64,000 nt of DNA from positions 1 to 64,000 of the forward strand of contig JAFQGT010000013.1 in the NCBI GenBank assembly GCA_017415425.1, in the 5' to 3' direction. Position 1 is the stretch's first letter; every line of letters begins with the position of its first letter. Below, piece after piece: positions 53,171-62,368 of this stretch. The notes beneath the pieces were generated by a model. The model was given only the letters and a program-made list of their open reading frames with translations, was not told where the DNA came from and did no database searches. Position numbers and translations under genes: made by a program. This stretch comes from Oscillospiraceae bacterium (GTDB lineage Bacteria; Bacillota; Clostridia; Oscillospirales; Oscillospiraceae).

Positions 53171-54285
53171 CGTGCCTCACCTCCCTTTTTGCTGTGACGG
53201 AACTTCACTGTATAACGAATAAAGAATTCACAACCCACCAAGAACAAAATCACCACACCGGACACAATGTCGGAGTAGGAACTGTTCAGGAAGAATGTAT
53301 CGGCGACTTTGGCTGCGCCGGTTTTCAGGAATGTGACCAAGCCTGCCATACCAGCCATAATAAAGGGATTAAACTGACCCATCCAAGAGATCATAATAGC
53401 AGTAAAGCCCTGTCCGCCCATCGTGTTGGTGTTGATGGAGTGGTCGGTACCGGCCACCATCAGCATTCCTGCCACACCGCAAATGGCGCCGGAAATCAGC
53501 ATCGTACGGATGATTACATTCTTAACATTGATACCCACATACCGAGCAGTATTTTGGCTTTCGCCCACAACGGTGATTTCGTAGCCCTGCTTGCTGTATT
53601 TCAGATAGATATACACCGCCACCATCAACACGGTCACCAGCAAGACATTCAAAAAGTACTCTTCCCCAAACAATATAGGCAGATTGCCATAAGGAACAGG
53701 CTTGATGATGTTGGAGCCAGAACCTGCGGAGGTCAGCACCACATAATAGGCCACGATCTGGGTCGCCACATAGTTCATCATCAAAGTGAACAACGTCTCG
53801 TTGGTTTTGTACTTAGCGTGAAAGAGAGCAGGAATCATACCCCAAACCGCACCTGCCAGCAAGCTGCAAGCCAGAATGATCAGCAGTAGTACGCCGTGCG
53901 GCACTTTGTCACCGATCTCGATCATACAGATCATCGCTGCCAGGCCACCGATCAGCGCCTGTCCCTCTGCGCCACAGTTCCAAAACCGCATCTTAAAGGC
54001 CGGTGTCACTGCCAGCGCAAGGCACAGCAAAATGGCAGCTCTCTGCAAAAAGCGCCACAACAAAATGGTGTTACCCTTCAGCAGACGGCCAAACACGCCG
54101 GTGAACATAATATTATACACCTTGCCAAAGGAGGCTCCTGTGAGGAGGCTGGACAAAACACCGATTAGCAAGAAACCCAACCCAATGGCTGCCAGCCGAA
54201 TCAGCCACGCCTTCCAACCGGGCATATCATCCCGCTTGGCGATGTGCAGCAGCGGCTCCCGGGTCTTTTTTGCCATATTAGCCAT
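53167..54285 (-). CDS. Nucleoside ABC importer permease (NupB/BmpB-like)
   Basis: Second permease, 372 residues, about ten hydrophobic segments. Contains the BMP-type patterns TPAFKMRFWNCGAEGQALIGG and TVVGESQNTARYVGINV. The start at 54285 has AAGGAGG eight bases upstream and overlaps the ATPase gene by 8 bases. With the other permease it forms the channel. Confidence 0.92.
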   Translation of the reverse strand: MANMAKKTREPLLHIAKRDDMPGWKAWLIRLAAIGLGFLLIGVLSSLLTGASFGKVYNIMFTGVFGRLLKGNTILLWRFLQRAAILLCLALAVTPAFKMRFWNCGAEGQALIGGLAAMICMIEIGDKVPHGVLLLIILACSLLAGAVWGMIPALFHAKYKTNETLFTLMMNYVATQIVAYYVVLTSAGSGSNIIKPVPYGNLPILFGEEYFLNVLLVTVLMVAVYIYLKYSKQGYEITVVGESQNTARYVGINVKNVIIRTMLISGAICGVAGMLMVAGTDHSINTNTMGGQGFTAIMISWMGQFNPFIMAGMAGLVTFLKTGAAKVADTFFLNSSYSDIVSGVVILFLVGCEFFIRYTVKFRHSKKGGEAR

Positions 54286-55834
54286 TGTCGCTACCTCCTT
54301 CCGGTGCAGTCTCCACTGTCTTTGTCATCAAAAGACCGATTTCTTCTTTGGTGGTAGTGCGGGCATCCACAAGACCGGTGATCCGGCCGGAACCGATGAC
54401 CAGAATCCGGTCACACAGTTCCAGCAACACATCCAGGTCTTCGCCCACGAAGATCACAGCTACACCCTTTTCCTTCTGCTGATTCAGCAGATTATAAATC
54501 AAGTAAGAAGAGTTGATATCCAAGCCACGGACAGGATATGCTGCCATCAGCACTGTGGGAGAAGAAGAAATCTCACGGCCCACCAACACTTTCTGAACGT
54601 TACCGCCGGACAGACGGCGTACGGGAGTATCCGCACCGGGTGTAACCACTTCCAGGCTCTCAATAATCTCCTGTGCCAGATCCTTGGGTTTCTTCCGCTC
54701 CAGGAATGCGCTTTTGCCTCTGCGGTAGCTGCGGAGCATCATATTGTCAACAATGTCCATATTGCCCACAAGGCCCATACCCAGCCGGTCCTCCGGCACG
54801 AAAGACAGCCGGACGCCCAGTTCCCGGATCTGCAAGGGTGTCTTGTTCCGCAGATCATCCGTCTGACCGGTTTTGGGATTGTGGTAATAAATATCGCCTT
54901 GGGTCAAATACTGCAGACCGGCAATGGCTTCCAGCAGTTCCCGCTGACCAGATCCGGCGATGCCTGCAATACCAAGAATCTCACCAGCACGGGCAGTAAA
55001 GGAAATATCGTCCAACACCGTGGCACCCTGTCTGTCCACGCAGCTGACGTGCTGCACTTCCAATCGGTCCACAGGATTTTTCGGTTCGGAACGCTCAATG
55101 TTCAAATCGATCTTTTTGCCCACCATCATCTCAGTCAGCTGGCTCTCATTGGTCTCGGCAGTAATGACTGTACCCACATATTCACCCTTCCGCAGCACAC
55201 TGACCCGGTCAGACAGGGACAGCACCTCGTGGAGTTTGTGGGTAATGATGATAATGCACTTGCCGTCGTCCCGCATACGGCGCAGGATCGCAAACAGTTT
55301 CTGGGTCTCCTGGGGAGTCAGCACCGCGGTAGGCTCATCCAAAATCAGAATATCTGCACCCCGGTAGAGGACCTTGATGATCTCCACCGTCTGTTTTTCC
55401 GAAACGGACATTGTGTAGACTTTCTTCTTAGGATCGATCTCAAAGCCGTACTTGTGGCAAATCTCGTCGACCTTCTTCTCTGCCTCTTTCAAATCGTATT
55501 TGCCCTTTTCTTCCAGACCCAGCACGATATTCTCGGTGGCACTGAACACATCCACCAATTTAAAGTGCTGGTGGATCATACCAATTTTGTAGGTGAAAGC
55601 ATCTTTAGGAGAAGCAATGGTAACCTCTTCACCACCAATAAAAATCTGGCCTTCATCGGGAAAATAAATACCGGAGATCATATTCATCAGCGTGGTTTTA
55701 CCGCTGCCGTTCTCGCCCAAAATAGACAGGATCTCTCCGTGGTTGGCTGTCAGGCACACATTTTTGTTAGCGATCACCTTCGGACCAAAAGTCTTGGTGA
55801 TATTTTTCAGCTCAATCGCTACTCTTTTCTCCAA
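54278..55834 (-). CDS. Nucleoside ABC importer ATPase (NupA-like, two ABC domains)
   Basis: Fused double ATPase, 518 residues. First domain Walker A GENGSGKTT and Walker B LILDEPTAVLTP. The second domain has GIAGSGQRE and the signature LSGGNVQKVLVGRE. LSGGNVQK is typical of the nucleoside branch. The apparent start is TTG 55834 with AAAGGAGG eight bases upstream; no better ATG lies near. Acts in the cytoplasm with the two permeases. Confidence 0.92.
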   Translation of the reverse strand: MEKRVAIELKNITKTFGPKVIANKNVCLTANHGEILSILGENGSGKTTLMNMISGIYFPDEGQIFIGGEEVTIASPKDAFTYKIGMIHQHFKLVDVFSATENIVLGLEEKGKYDLKEAEKKVDEICHKYGFEIDPKKKVYTMSVSEKQTVEIIKVLYRGADILILDEPTAVLTPQETQKLFAILRRMRDDGKCIIIITHKLHEVLSLSDRVSVLRKGEYVGTVITAETNESQLTEMMVGKKIDLNIERSEPKNPVDRLEVQHVSCVDRQGATVLDDISFTARAGEILGIAGIAGSGQRELLEAIAGLQYLTQGDIYYHNPKTGQTDDLRNKTPLQIRELGVRLSFVPEDRLGMGLVGNMDIVDNMMLRSYRRGKSAFLERKKPKDLAQEIIESLEVVTPGADTPVRRLSGGNVQKVLVGREISSSPTVLMAAYPVRGLDINSSYLIYNLLNQQKEKGVAVIFVGEDLDVLLELCDRILVIGSGRITGLVDARTTTKEEIGLLMTKTVETAPEGGSDNG

Positions 55835-55923
55835 AACAAAAGCCTCCTTTTTCTAATCCTCAAAAGCAGGCTGACCAAAAGCACAGGCTGCTTTTCAACA
55901 TCAGAACATTGCCCAAAAGTGGG

Positions 55924-55956
55924 TAAGGCGGGGCGGGTAAAACCCGCCTCGCCTTA
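55924..55956 (-). terminator. Attenuator hairpin after the BMP lipoprotein gene
   Basis: A 15-bp stem with one mismatch, TAAGGCGgGGCGGGT / ACCCGCCtCGCCTTA. It probably lets the binding protein outnumber the membrane parts. Confidence 0.65.
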
Positions 55957-55969
55957 TATTTCACGAACA

Positions 55970-57163
55970 TTAACCGTAGTTGCGGTCCAGCAGAGTGATG
56001 CCGTCGATCTCGATATCAAAGTAGGGACCGGAGCGGAACTTGGATTCCTGGAAGATGCCATTGGCAATCACTTCGGTGTCCTTGGTGTATTCAGCGTCGA
56101 AGTCAACGTCAGCCATATAGGAGGTCAGAGTCTCGCCATCAACGGTGAAGTTAGCAGTATCAAATACATTGATGGTGCCGTCCTTCAGACCCTTGACGAC
56201 TTCGTCCAGTTTCTCCTTGGTGCCTTCAGCAACGTTCTTGCCCATATCGGTCAGAACAACAGAGCCGGTCTCCAGAGTACCGGTCCAGTCAACATCGATC
56301 TCCTTGCCTTCCTTGACCTGAGTGATCATATACTCGAAGTAGGGCACCCAGTTGATACGGGAGGAGATCAGGAAGGTCTCGGGGCAAGCAGCGGCGGTGG
56401 AGCCGTTGTAGGAAACGTTGGGAACACCGGCGTTCTCACAAGCGGTGGGAGCGCCCATAGAGTCAGCGTGCTGGCTGATCAGAACACAACCGCCGTCGAT
56501 CAGAGCCTGAGCAGCCTGCTTTTCCTTGGTCTCGTCGTACCAGGAACCGGTGAACTTAACATCCATAGTAACAGAGGGACATACGGACTTTGCGCCCAGG
56601 TAGAAGGAGGTGTAACCAGACATAACTTCTGCGAAGGTGAAGGCGCCAACATAGCCCATCTTAGCCTGCTCAGAAGTGATCTTGCCAGCGTCGATCATCT
56701 CGTTCAGCTTCAGACCGGCAACAACACCAGCGGCGTAACGGCCCTGGTAGATAGATGCGAATGCATTGTGGAAGTTCTTCAGATCGGTAGCGGTGTGAGC
56801 CTGAGTACCGGTAGCGTGGCAGAACTGCACATTGGGGTACTTGGCAGCAGCTTCCATCAGGAAGGATTCGTGGCCAAAGGAGTCAGCGAAGATGATGTTA
56901 CAGCCTTCGACTTCGATCAGCTCAACGGCTGCATCGTAGCAAGCCTTGGACTCGGGGATCTGGGTCTTCTGAACCATAGTAACATTCATATTCTTGCAAG
57001 CTTCCACAGCAGCATCGATAAAGTTCTTATCGTAGGTGGACTGTTCGTCGTGCAGGAAGATGAAACCGACCTTCAGGCTTTCGCCGTCGTCAGCGTTGTT
57101 GCCGCAAGCGACCATACCGAATACCATCATGGCAACCAGCAGCAGGGCAATCAGCTTTTTCAT
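55970..57163 (-). CDS. BMP-family nucleoside-binding lipoprotein
   Basis: Extracellular receptor for nucleosides, 397 residues. Signal peptide with lipobox MVAC (lipidated Cys about residue 20), then the BMP/PnrA fold: LKVGFIFLHDEQSTYDKNFIDAAVEA, FADSFGHESFLMEAAAKYPNVQF and GRYAAGVVAGLKLNEMID. PnrA-type proteins bind purine nucleosides. First gene of the unit and placed behind a guanine-class riboswitch, which agrees with purine transport. Confidence 0.93.
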   Translation of the reverse strand: MKKLIALLLVAMMVFGMVACGNNADDGESLKVGFIFLHDEQSTYDKNFIDAAVEACKNMNVTMVQKTQIPESKACYDAAVELIEVEGCNIIFADSFGHESFLMEAAAKYPNVQFCHATGTQAHTATDLKNFHNAFASIYQGRYAAGVVAGLKLNEMIDAGKITSEQAKMGYVGAFTFAEVMSGYTSFYLGAKSVCPSVTMDVKFTGSWYDETKEKQAAQALIDGGCVLISQHADSMGAPTACENAGVPNVSYNGSTAAACPETFLISSRINWVPYFEYMITQVKEGKEIDVDWTGTLETGSVVLTDMGKNVAEGTKEKLDEVVKGLKDGTINVFDTANFTVDGETLTSYMADVDFDAEYTKDTEVIANGIFQESKFRSGPYFDIEIDGITLLDRNYG

Positions 57164-57305
57164 TTTTTGTTTCCTCCGTTTTTTTGTTTTATTTTACCGG
57201 ATTCCGCAGTGTTACCCTATGGCAGCATTCCGGAAAGCGATAGTATACAATAGAAAAAACCCGATAATGATTCTGGGAAGATCCCGTTACACTTATCCGG
57301 TCAAA

Positions 57306-57341
57306 GAAAAAAGGCAGTTTGTACATTGATACAAAACCGCC
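57306..57341 (-). terminator. Riboswitch expression-platform terminator
   Basis: Minus strand GGCGGTTTTGTA and TACAAACTGCC pair (one bulge), then TTTTTTCTTT. It lies between aptamer and bmp start. Confidence 0.75.
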
Positions 57342-57364
57342 AGCAACCCCATTGGGGGTGAAAA

Positions 57365-57441
57365 CCAATAGTCGTGACTTACGGCGTCACGGTAGAAACA
57401 TTTGGGCCCAACGACACTTCGTTAATCCAAAACTATACTGG
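57365..57441 (-). ncRNA. Guanine-class purine riboswitch aptamer
   Basis: Minus strand carries TTTCTACC, then GTGAC-GCCGTAA-GTCAC (P3 with a 7-base loop), then GACTATTGG. P1 pairs CCAGT with ATTGG. The base before TAT in the 3' junction is C, which in this family marks guanine rather than adenine specificity. The P2 arm is atypical: a long imperfect arm with an AGTG end loop, so the usual kissing-loop partner is not obvious. Confidence 0.85.
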
Positions 57442-57466
57442 CAAAAAATATGAAATTTACACACTC

Positions 57467-57496
57467 ATAGTAGCACAATCCGCAGGTTTTTGTCAA
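57467..57496 (-). promoter_or_regulatory. Promoter of the riboswitch-controlled nucleoside importer
   Basis: Minus strand TTGACA, 18-base spacer, TACTAT, about 25 bases upstream of the aptamer. Confidence 0.75.
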
Positions 57497-57590
57497 TAAA
57501 TTTCCTATGTTTTTGGATTTTTCGTTGCTTGTGCAAAAACTGGTTTCAAAGACCGCCTTTCCTTGTGCAAAACACCGAAAACAATCCAAC

Positions 57591-57627
57591 AAAAAAGCAG
57601 TGACAGCACACGCTACCACTGCTTTTT
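57591..57627 (-). terminator. Terminator of the nahK-galE-ROK-nagA unit
   Basis: AAAAAAGCAGTG and CACTGCTTTTT with a 14-base loop, ten bases past the nagA stop. Confidence 0.88.
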
Positions 57628-57637
57628 GTTGAACACT

Positions 57638-58759
57638 TTATACTTGTTCTCCGGCGATCCAAACCTGTATGCGGTTCAGTTCCTCATCGCAAACAACAAA
57701 ATCTGCCCGTTTACCGGGAGCAATGGACCCTACCTCCTGCTGACATCCCAGCGCCTTGGCAGGATGCAGCGTAGCAGACAGGATTGCCTCCTCTTTGGAA
57801 ATGCCAAACCTGACCGCATTTTTCATACCTTCATACAAATTGGTGGCTGCACCGGCGATGGTGCCGTCTGCCAGCTTAGCAATACCGCCTTGGAGCGTAG
57901 CCATCTGGCCGCCCAGTTCATACTCTCCGTCAGGCATACCGCAGCAGCGCAGCGCATCGGAAACTAGCACGATTCTGCCGGGGAACAGCCGGAAGGCCAT
58001 TCGCACGGAGCTGGGATGAACGTGCAGACCGTCGCAGATCAACTCGGCCTGCACCTGTTCATTTTCCGATGCCGCGCCGATCACACCGGGTTTGCGGTGA
58101 TGGATGGAAGGCATTGCATTGAACAAGTGGGTCAGATGAGTAGCGCCGGCATCAAATGTGGCTTTGGCATCCTCATAGGATGCGTCCGTATGAGCAACAG
58201 ACACCGTACAGATCTCAGATGCTTTTTCGGTGAATTCCGCCGCACCCGGAAGCTCCGGTGCCAAATCCGCGATGGTCACCAGACCGCCGCAGCTGTCAAA
58301 TAGCTGCTTGAACGCAGCAAAATCAGGCGTTCTCAGGTATGCGCCGTTTTGAGCGCCTTTTTTCTTCTCAGAGAAGAACGGACCTTCCATTTGAATACCC
58401 ATAATCCGGGCACAGCCAGCAGGCTTTTCTTCTTTTAATTTCGCAGCGGTTGCAAAGGCCTTTTCCAGCACTTCGTAAGGCAGTGTCATAGAAGCGGGAG
58501 CAAAGGAGGTAATGCCGTTTTGTGCCAGATATCTGGCCATCGTAACCAATCCCGCATAATCTCCGTCAGAAAAGTCCGCACCGGAATTGCCGTGGTTATG
58601 GACATCGATCAGGCCGGGAATGACATAAGCGCCTGCAAGATCCGTGCCCGCTTCCTCCGGGACAGAATCCAGAATTTCTGTGAACTTGCCGTTTTCTACC
58701 CGAAAACTGCCGTGGACAAACTGACCGTCTACAAAAATATATCCGTTTTTATACAGCAT
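57638..58759 (-). CDS. nagA: N-acetylglucosamine-6-phosphate deacetylase
   Basis: Removes acetate from GlcNAc-6-phosphate, giving glucosamine-6-phosphate, 373 residues. Metal and catalytic motifs: PGLIDVHNHGNSGADF, MEGPF, DGLHVHPSSV and LVSDALRCCGMPDG (catalytic Asp). It follows the ROK gene by 3 bases, its GAGGT site lying in the last ROK codons. No nagB is visible in the window. Role: downstream step for GlcNAc released from mucin or milk-type glycans. Confidence 0.95.
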   Translation of the reverse strand: MLYKNGYIFVDGQFVHGSFRVENGKFTEILDSVPEEAGTDLAGAYVIPGLIDVHNHGNSGADFSDGDYAGLVTMARYLAQNGITSFAPASMTLPYEVLEKAFATAAKLKEEKPAGCARIMGIQMEGPFFSEKKKGAQNGAYLRTPDFAAFKQLFDSCGGLVTIADLAPELPGAAEFTEKASEICTVSVAHTDASYEDAKATFDAGATHLTHLFNAMPSIHHRKPGVIGAASENEQVQAELICDGLHVHPSSVRMAFRLFPGRIVLVSDALRCCGMPDGEYELGGQMATLQGGIAKLADGTIAGAATNLYEGMKNAVRFGISKEEAILSATLHPAKALGCQQEVGSIAPGKRADFVVCDEELNRIQVWIAGEQV

Positions 58760-58762
58760 AGG

Positions 58763-60139
58763 TTACCTCAATTCCGGCAAACTGGCCGCTGCCACAGACT
58801 GACCCACCCGGCGGGTCTTCTCGTCGGGAAGCATTACCGTAACAGTTGCAGCCAAGTCAGGATACTCTTCAGAAAGCACCTTATTGCACTGAGCGATCAC
58901 GTGGTCGCCGCCTACGCCGGAGGCCACACGGCCCAGTACCAGCAGGCACTTCAGATCATAAAACTGAGAGTACAGAACCAAAGTATGGGCAAGGTATGTG
59001 CCGATGTCATCAAACACCTGCAGCGCGCCTGCATCATTTTCGTTTGCAAGTTTCTGCACCACCTTCAGCTTCTCAGCCGGGGTCAGCTCCTCTGCCAGCG
59101 CAATACCGGCTCTGGGAGCCAGCTTGATGACCGCATCCTGAGAGAAATACTTGCAACCAACGCCATAATCTGTAGACCACTCGTCCTGCATTGCGGTTTC
59201 ATTTACATCCACAGGAGCGAATGCCAGCTCATTGAACCAGCCCAGCAGATTGCCGTCAGCATTGACATAGCCAACCGCCTCGGAGGTACCCATAGCAAGG
59301 CCCATCACGCAGCCCCGTTCCATACTCATCGCGCCTGCCAGAGCAGTCACATCTCCGTCATTAGCCACCACAATGGGAACATCGCCAATCTCCTTAGCCG
59401 CCCGGTCAAAGATAGACTTCACCTCTTCCCGGCGATTTCTGGGCACTTTGATAAACAAGGAGGAGACCATAGGACTGTTGCCGATAAACACGCCGGCGGA
59501 GGATACACCGATGGCATCCACCCGGGGCATTTTAGAAGCTGCGGTCTTGAAGGAATCCACGATCCCGTCGAACTGATACTGGGGATCTGCCTGGGTCTTG
59601 GGATGCCAGACTACCTCTTCCGAATAAACAGGTACGCCGTCGATCACCGCGGAGACCTTCCGATCGGAACCGCCGGCATCAAAGCCGATACGGCAGCCTT
59701 CCATATGTCCACCGGCAGCCACGGTGGCTTCGTTTGCCTCCGGGAAATCTTCCTTGGAAACAGACAGGATCTCAAAAGGACGCTCGTACACATCCTGCAT
59801 AAACTGCACATCAAAGGCCCGGTCACCCTGGGGAGTATAAGCCTTCTGAATTCGGGCAATCACCGCATCGTCGCCGTTTAAGTACACCCGGAAACCGCCT
59901 ACGCTCCACAAAAGGAACTTGACCGTACGCTCGGCATACCGGTAGTTGGCCTCTGCAAAATCCGCACCCCGCAGGAATGTATGTAGCACGGTCTTTTTGC
60001 CGTCTTCCCGCTCAACCGCCACGGAAAACGGAACGGTGGCACCCTCCAGGAAAGCTTTTCTCCATACGCCAAAGGGGATAAACTCCGGCTCCAGCTTCGG
60101 TGCGTTTTTTACATCGTAAGAAATACCCAAATAGTTCAT
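58763..60139 (-). CDS. ROK-type sugar kinase with N-terminal extension
   Basis: Likely hexose or amino-sugar kinase, 458 residues. The ASKHA/ROK core begins late: IGFDAGGSDRKVSAV (Asp154), then IGVSSAGVF, VVANDGDVTALAGA (catalytic-type Asp261) and GLAMGTSEAVGYV. Ordinary ROK kinases are about 300 residues; here about 145 extra residues precede the core and I do not recognise them. The ROK zinc motif (CxCGxxGCxE) is not seen. Between galE and nagA, phosphorylation of GlcNAc or a related sugar is the simplest reading (inference). Confidence 0.82.
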   Translation of the reverse strand: MNYLGISYDVKNAPKLEPEFIPFGVWRKAFLEGATVPFSVAVEREDGKKTVLHTFLRGADFAEANYRYAERTVKFLLWSVGGFRVYLNGDDAVIARIQKAYTPQGDRAFDVQFMQDVYERPFEILSVSKEDFPEANEATVAAGGHMEGCRIGFDAGGSDRKVSAVIDGVPVYSEEVVWHPKTQADPQYQFDGIVDSFKTAASKMPRVDAIGVSSAGVFIGNSPMVSSLFIKVPRNRREEVKSIFDRAAKEIGDVPIVVANDGDVTALAGAMSMERGCVMGLAMGTSEAVGYVNADGNLLGWFNELAFAPVDVNETAMQDEWSTDYGVGCKYFSQDAVIKLAPRAGIALAEELTPAEKLKVVQKLANENDAGALQVFDDIGTYLAHTLVLYSQFYDLKCLLVLGRVASGVGGDHVIAQCNKVLSEEYPDLAATVTVMLPDEKTRRVGQSVAAASLPELR

Positions 60140-60159
60140 AAATGTTCCTCCTTTTCATA

Positions 60160-61176
60160 TTATCCATTATAGCCGTTGGGATTGCCCTTTTGCCAGTTCC
60201 AGGCATCCCGGCACATATCTTCCAAGTTTCTTTCTGCTGTCCACCTCAGCAGTTCCCTGCTCTTGGCAGGATCTGCATAACAAGTTGCCAGATCACCGGG
60301 GCGACGGGGCGCAATCACATAGGGAACCGGCACATTGTTCACCTTTTCAAAGGCCTTGACCATATCCAACACACTATAGCCGGTGCCGGTACCCAAATTG
60401 AACACTTCCGAGCCGGTATGCTCCAATGCATATCCAATCGCTGCCACGTGTCCCTTTGCCAGATCCACCACGTGAATATAGTCTCGGACGCCGGTACCGT
60501 CGTGGGTATCATAGTCGTTGCCAAACACGCTCAGTTTCTCTCGGCGGCCTACTGCCACCTGAGATACAAAGGGCATCAGATTGTTAGGGATTCCCTTGGG
60601 GTCTTCGCCGATCAAGCCGCTGCTATGGGCGCCGATGGGGTTGAAATACCGCAGCAGCACCACTGACCACTGCTTGTCCGCAAAGGCGATATCCCGCAGA
60701 ATCTGCTCGCCCATATACTTGGTCCAGCCGTAGGGATTGGTGCAGTTGCCGGTTTTGGAAGTCTCCTGCAGAGGCATTTGATTATCCCCGGAATAGACCG
60801 TTGCCGAGGAGGAGAAGATGATCTTCTTTACATTATATTTCGCCATCACCCGGCACAGGGTCAGAGTAGAAACCAGATTGTTGGTATAATACCGTTCCGG
60901 CATCGCCACAGATTCTCCTACTGCCTTCATACCCGCAAAGTGGATCACACAATCAATGGAATGTTCCGCAAACACCTCAGACAGTGCCGCTTCATCGCAC
61001 ACATCCAACTGACAGAACACAGGGCGCTTGCCGGTAATAGTCTCGATCCGATTCAGAACCTCCGGGTTGGAATTGGAAAGGTTATCTGCGATCACCACTT
61101 CCATACCCAGATTCAGCAGTTCCACACAGGTATGGCTACCGATATAGCCCATACCGCCGGTTACCAAAATTTTCAT
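60160..61176 (-). CDS. galE: UDP-glucose/UDP-N-acetylglucosamine 4-epimerase
   Basis: Interconverts UDP-Gal and UDP-Glc, and possibly the N-acetyl forms, 338 residues. NAD motif [12 protein letters not shown], catalytic YGWTKYMGE (YxxxK), and C-terminal [13 protein letters not shown]. It overlaps the nahK stop by 4 bases (ATGA). In bifidobacteria the same pairing supports lacto-N-biose and galacto-N-biose use. Confidence 0.95.
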   Translation of the reverse strand: MKILVTGGMGYIGSHTCVELLNLGMEVVIADNLSNSNPEVLNRIETITGKRPVFCQLDVCDEAALSEVFAEHSIDCVIHFAGMKAVGESVAMPERYYTNNLVSTLTLCRVMAKYNVKKIIFSSSATVYSGDNQMPLQETSKTGNCTNPYGWTKYMGEQILRDIAFADKQWSVVLLRYFNPIGAHSSGLIGEDPKGIPNNLMPFVSQVAVGRREKLSVFGNDYDTHDGTGVRDYIHVVDLAKGHVAAIGYALEHTGSEVFNLGTGTGYSVLDMVKAFEKVNNVPVPYVIAPRRPGDLATCYADPAKSRELLRWTAERNLEDMCRDAWNWQKGNPNGYNG

Positions 61177-62237
61177 TTTGCAATCTCCTTGACAATACTG
61201 TGCATCGTCTGCCACTTACTTTCCATATCCGCCACCAGTTTCAGCTGGGTTCTGGCGCGATCCAGGTTCTGCTCCGGGTAATGGGTACGGAAGTAGGTAT
61301 CACCATTTAAGTAGTCAGCCAAGAACCGAATGCCGCACTCCAGGGTCATCATCTTGGCGCCCATCGGCAGCATTTCCAGCTCCAGAGGTGTGAGGCTGCC
61401 GTTACAGCCTTCCAAAAATCCCTCCGTATAGGTACGGAACAGTTCCATATCGCACCATACTTTGTCCAGATCTTTTTCATCCTCTGCCGCAGTAGATGCG
61501 CCAAAACGGATAGAATCACCGTAATCATACAAGGAAGAGCCAGGCATAATGGTATCCAGATCAATCACGCACAAAGGTGTTCTGGTATCATAGTCAAATA
61601 GGATATTATTCAGTTTCGTATCGTTGTGCGTCACCCGCACAGGCAGCTGACCGTTTGCCAGCTTGTCCACGATGATGCCGGATTCCTGCTCCCGGGCCAA
61701 AGCAAACTCCAGTTCTTCTTTGCACAGGCTCATTCGGTTCTCATAATTCTTTTCCATCGCTGCGCGCAGCTGCTGGAAGCGAACAGGCGTATTGTGGAAG
61801 TCGCGGATAGGCTCGTGAAGGGTCTGCGCCGGGAACTGCGCCAATTGCCCCTGGAAACGGCCAAAAGCCAGACCGGCATAGTAGAAATCCTTGGGACTTT
61901 CCGCTTTCTGCAGGCAGATGGAGGAGGGTACAAATTCATACATTCTCCAGTACTCCCCTTCTTCGTCCAAAAAGAACGGCTTACCCTCCGTGGTCAGCAC
62001 CAGATGCAGGCTACTTCTGGAATCCTCGCTGCGCTGGGCAATATAGGCGGTAGTGGCCGCAATATTCTCCATCAGCTGCTCCGGCTGAGTGAATATTTTC
62101 TTATTGATCTTCTGCAAAATGTAATTGAGTCCTGTGTCGCAGGTGACCAAATAGGTCTCATTGATATGGCCGTTTCCGTAACGGACGCATTCCACCACTT
62201 TACCTTTTATTGCAAACCGTGTTGCTAATTCTCCCAT
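61173..62237 (-). CDS. nahK: N-acetylhexosamine 1-kinase (NahK-like)
   Basis: Phosphorylates GlcNAc or GalNAc at carbon 1 with ATP, 354 residues. Kinase motif [15 protein letters not shown] (catalytic Asp206), then [27 protein letters not shown] (metal-binding Asp), a near match to the Bifidobacterium enzyme of the galacto-N-biose/lacto-N-biose pathway. First gene of nahK-galE-ROK-nagA. No lacto-N-biose phosphorylase or uridylyltransferase is in the window, so the pathway is completed elsewhere or differs. AAGGAG upstream of the start. Confidence 0.92.
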   Translation of the reverse strand: MGELATRFAIKGKVVECVRYGNGHINETYLVTCDTGLNYILQKINKKIFTQPEQLMENIAATTAYIAQRSEDSRSSLHLVLTTEGKPFFLDEEGEYWRMYEFVPSSICLQKAESPKDFYYAGLAFGRFQGQLAQFPAQTLHEPIRDFHNTPVRFQQLRAAMEKNYENRMSLCKEELEFALAREQESGIIVDKLANGQLPVRVTHNDTKLNNILFDYDTRTPLCVIDLDTIMPGSSLYDYGDSIRFGASTAAEDEKDLDKVWCDMELFRTYTEGFLEGCNGSLTPLELEMLPMGAKMMTLECGIRFLADYLNGDTYFRTHYPEQNLDRARTQLKLVADMESKWQTMHSIVKEIAK

Positions 62238-62368
62238 ATTTCCAGCTCCTTGTATTATTTATGCCGTATGCAGATAGGCGCAAGCCGCCTCAGCCACCTC
62301 ACGACCATCTTTATAATCTACCACTACACATCTGCTGAGGAAAGGTTTTAAATTCGAAAACAGAAAAA

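Noticed and set aside
53876-57253. A very long open frame (1125 codons) on the plus strand across the BMP importer genes.
   Set aside because: It is antisense to four well-recognised genes, has no family resemblance, and reflects codon bias of the minus-strand genes.
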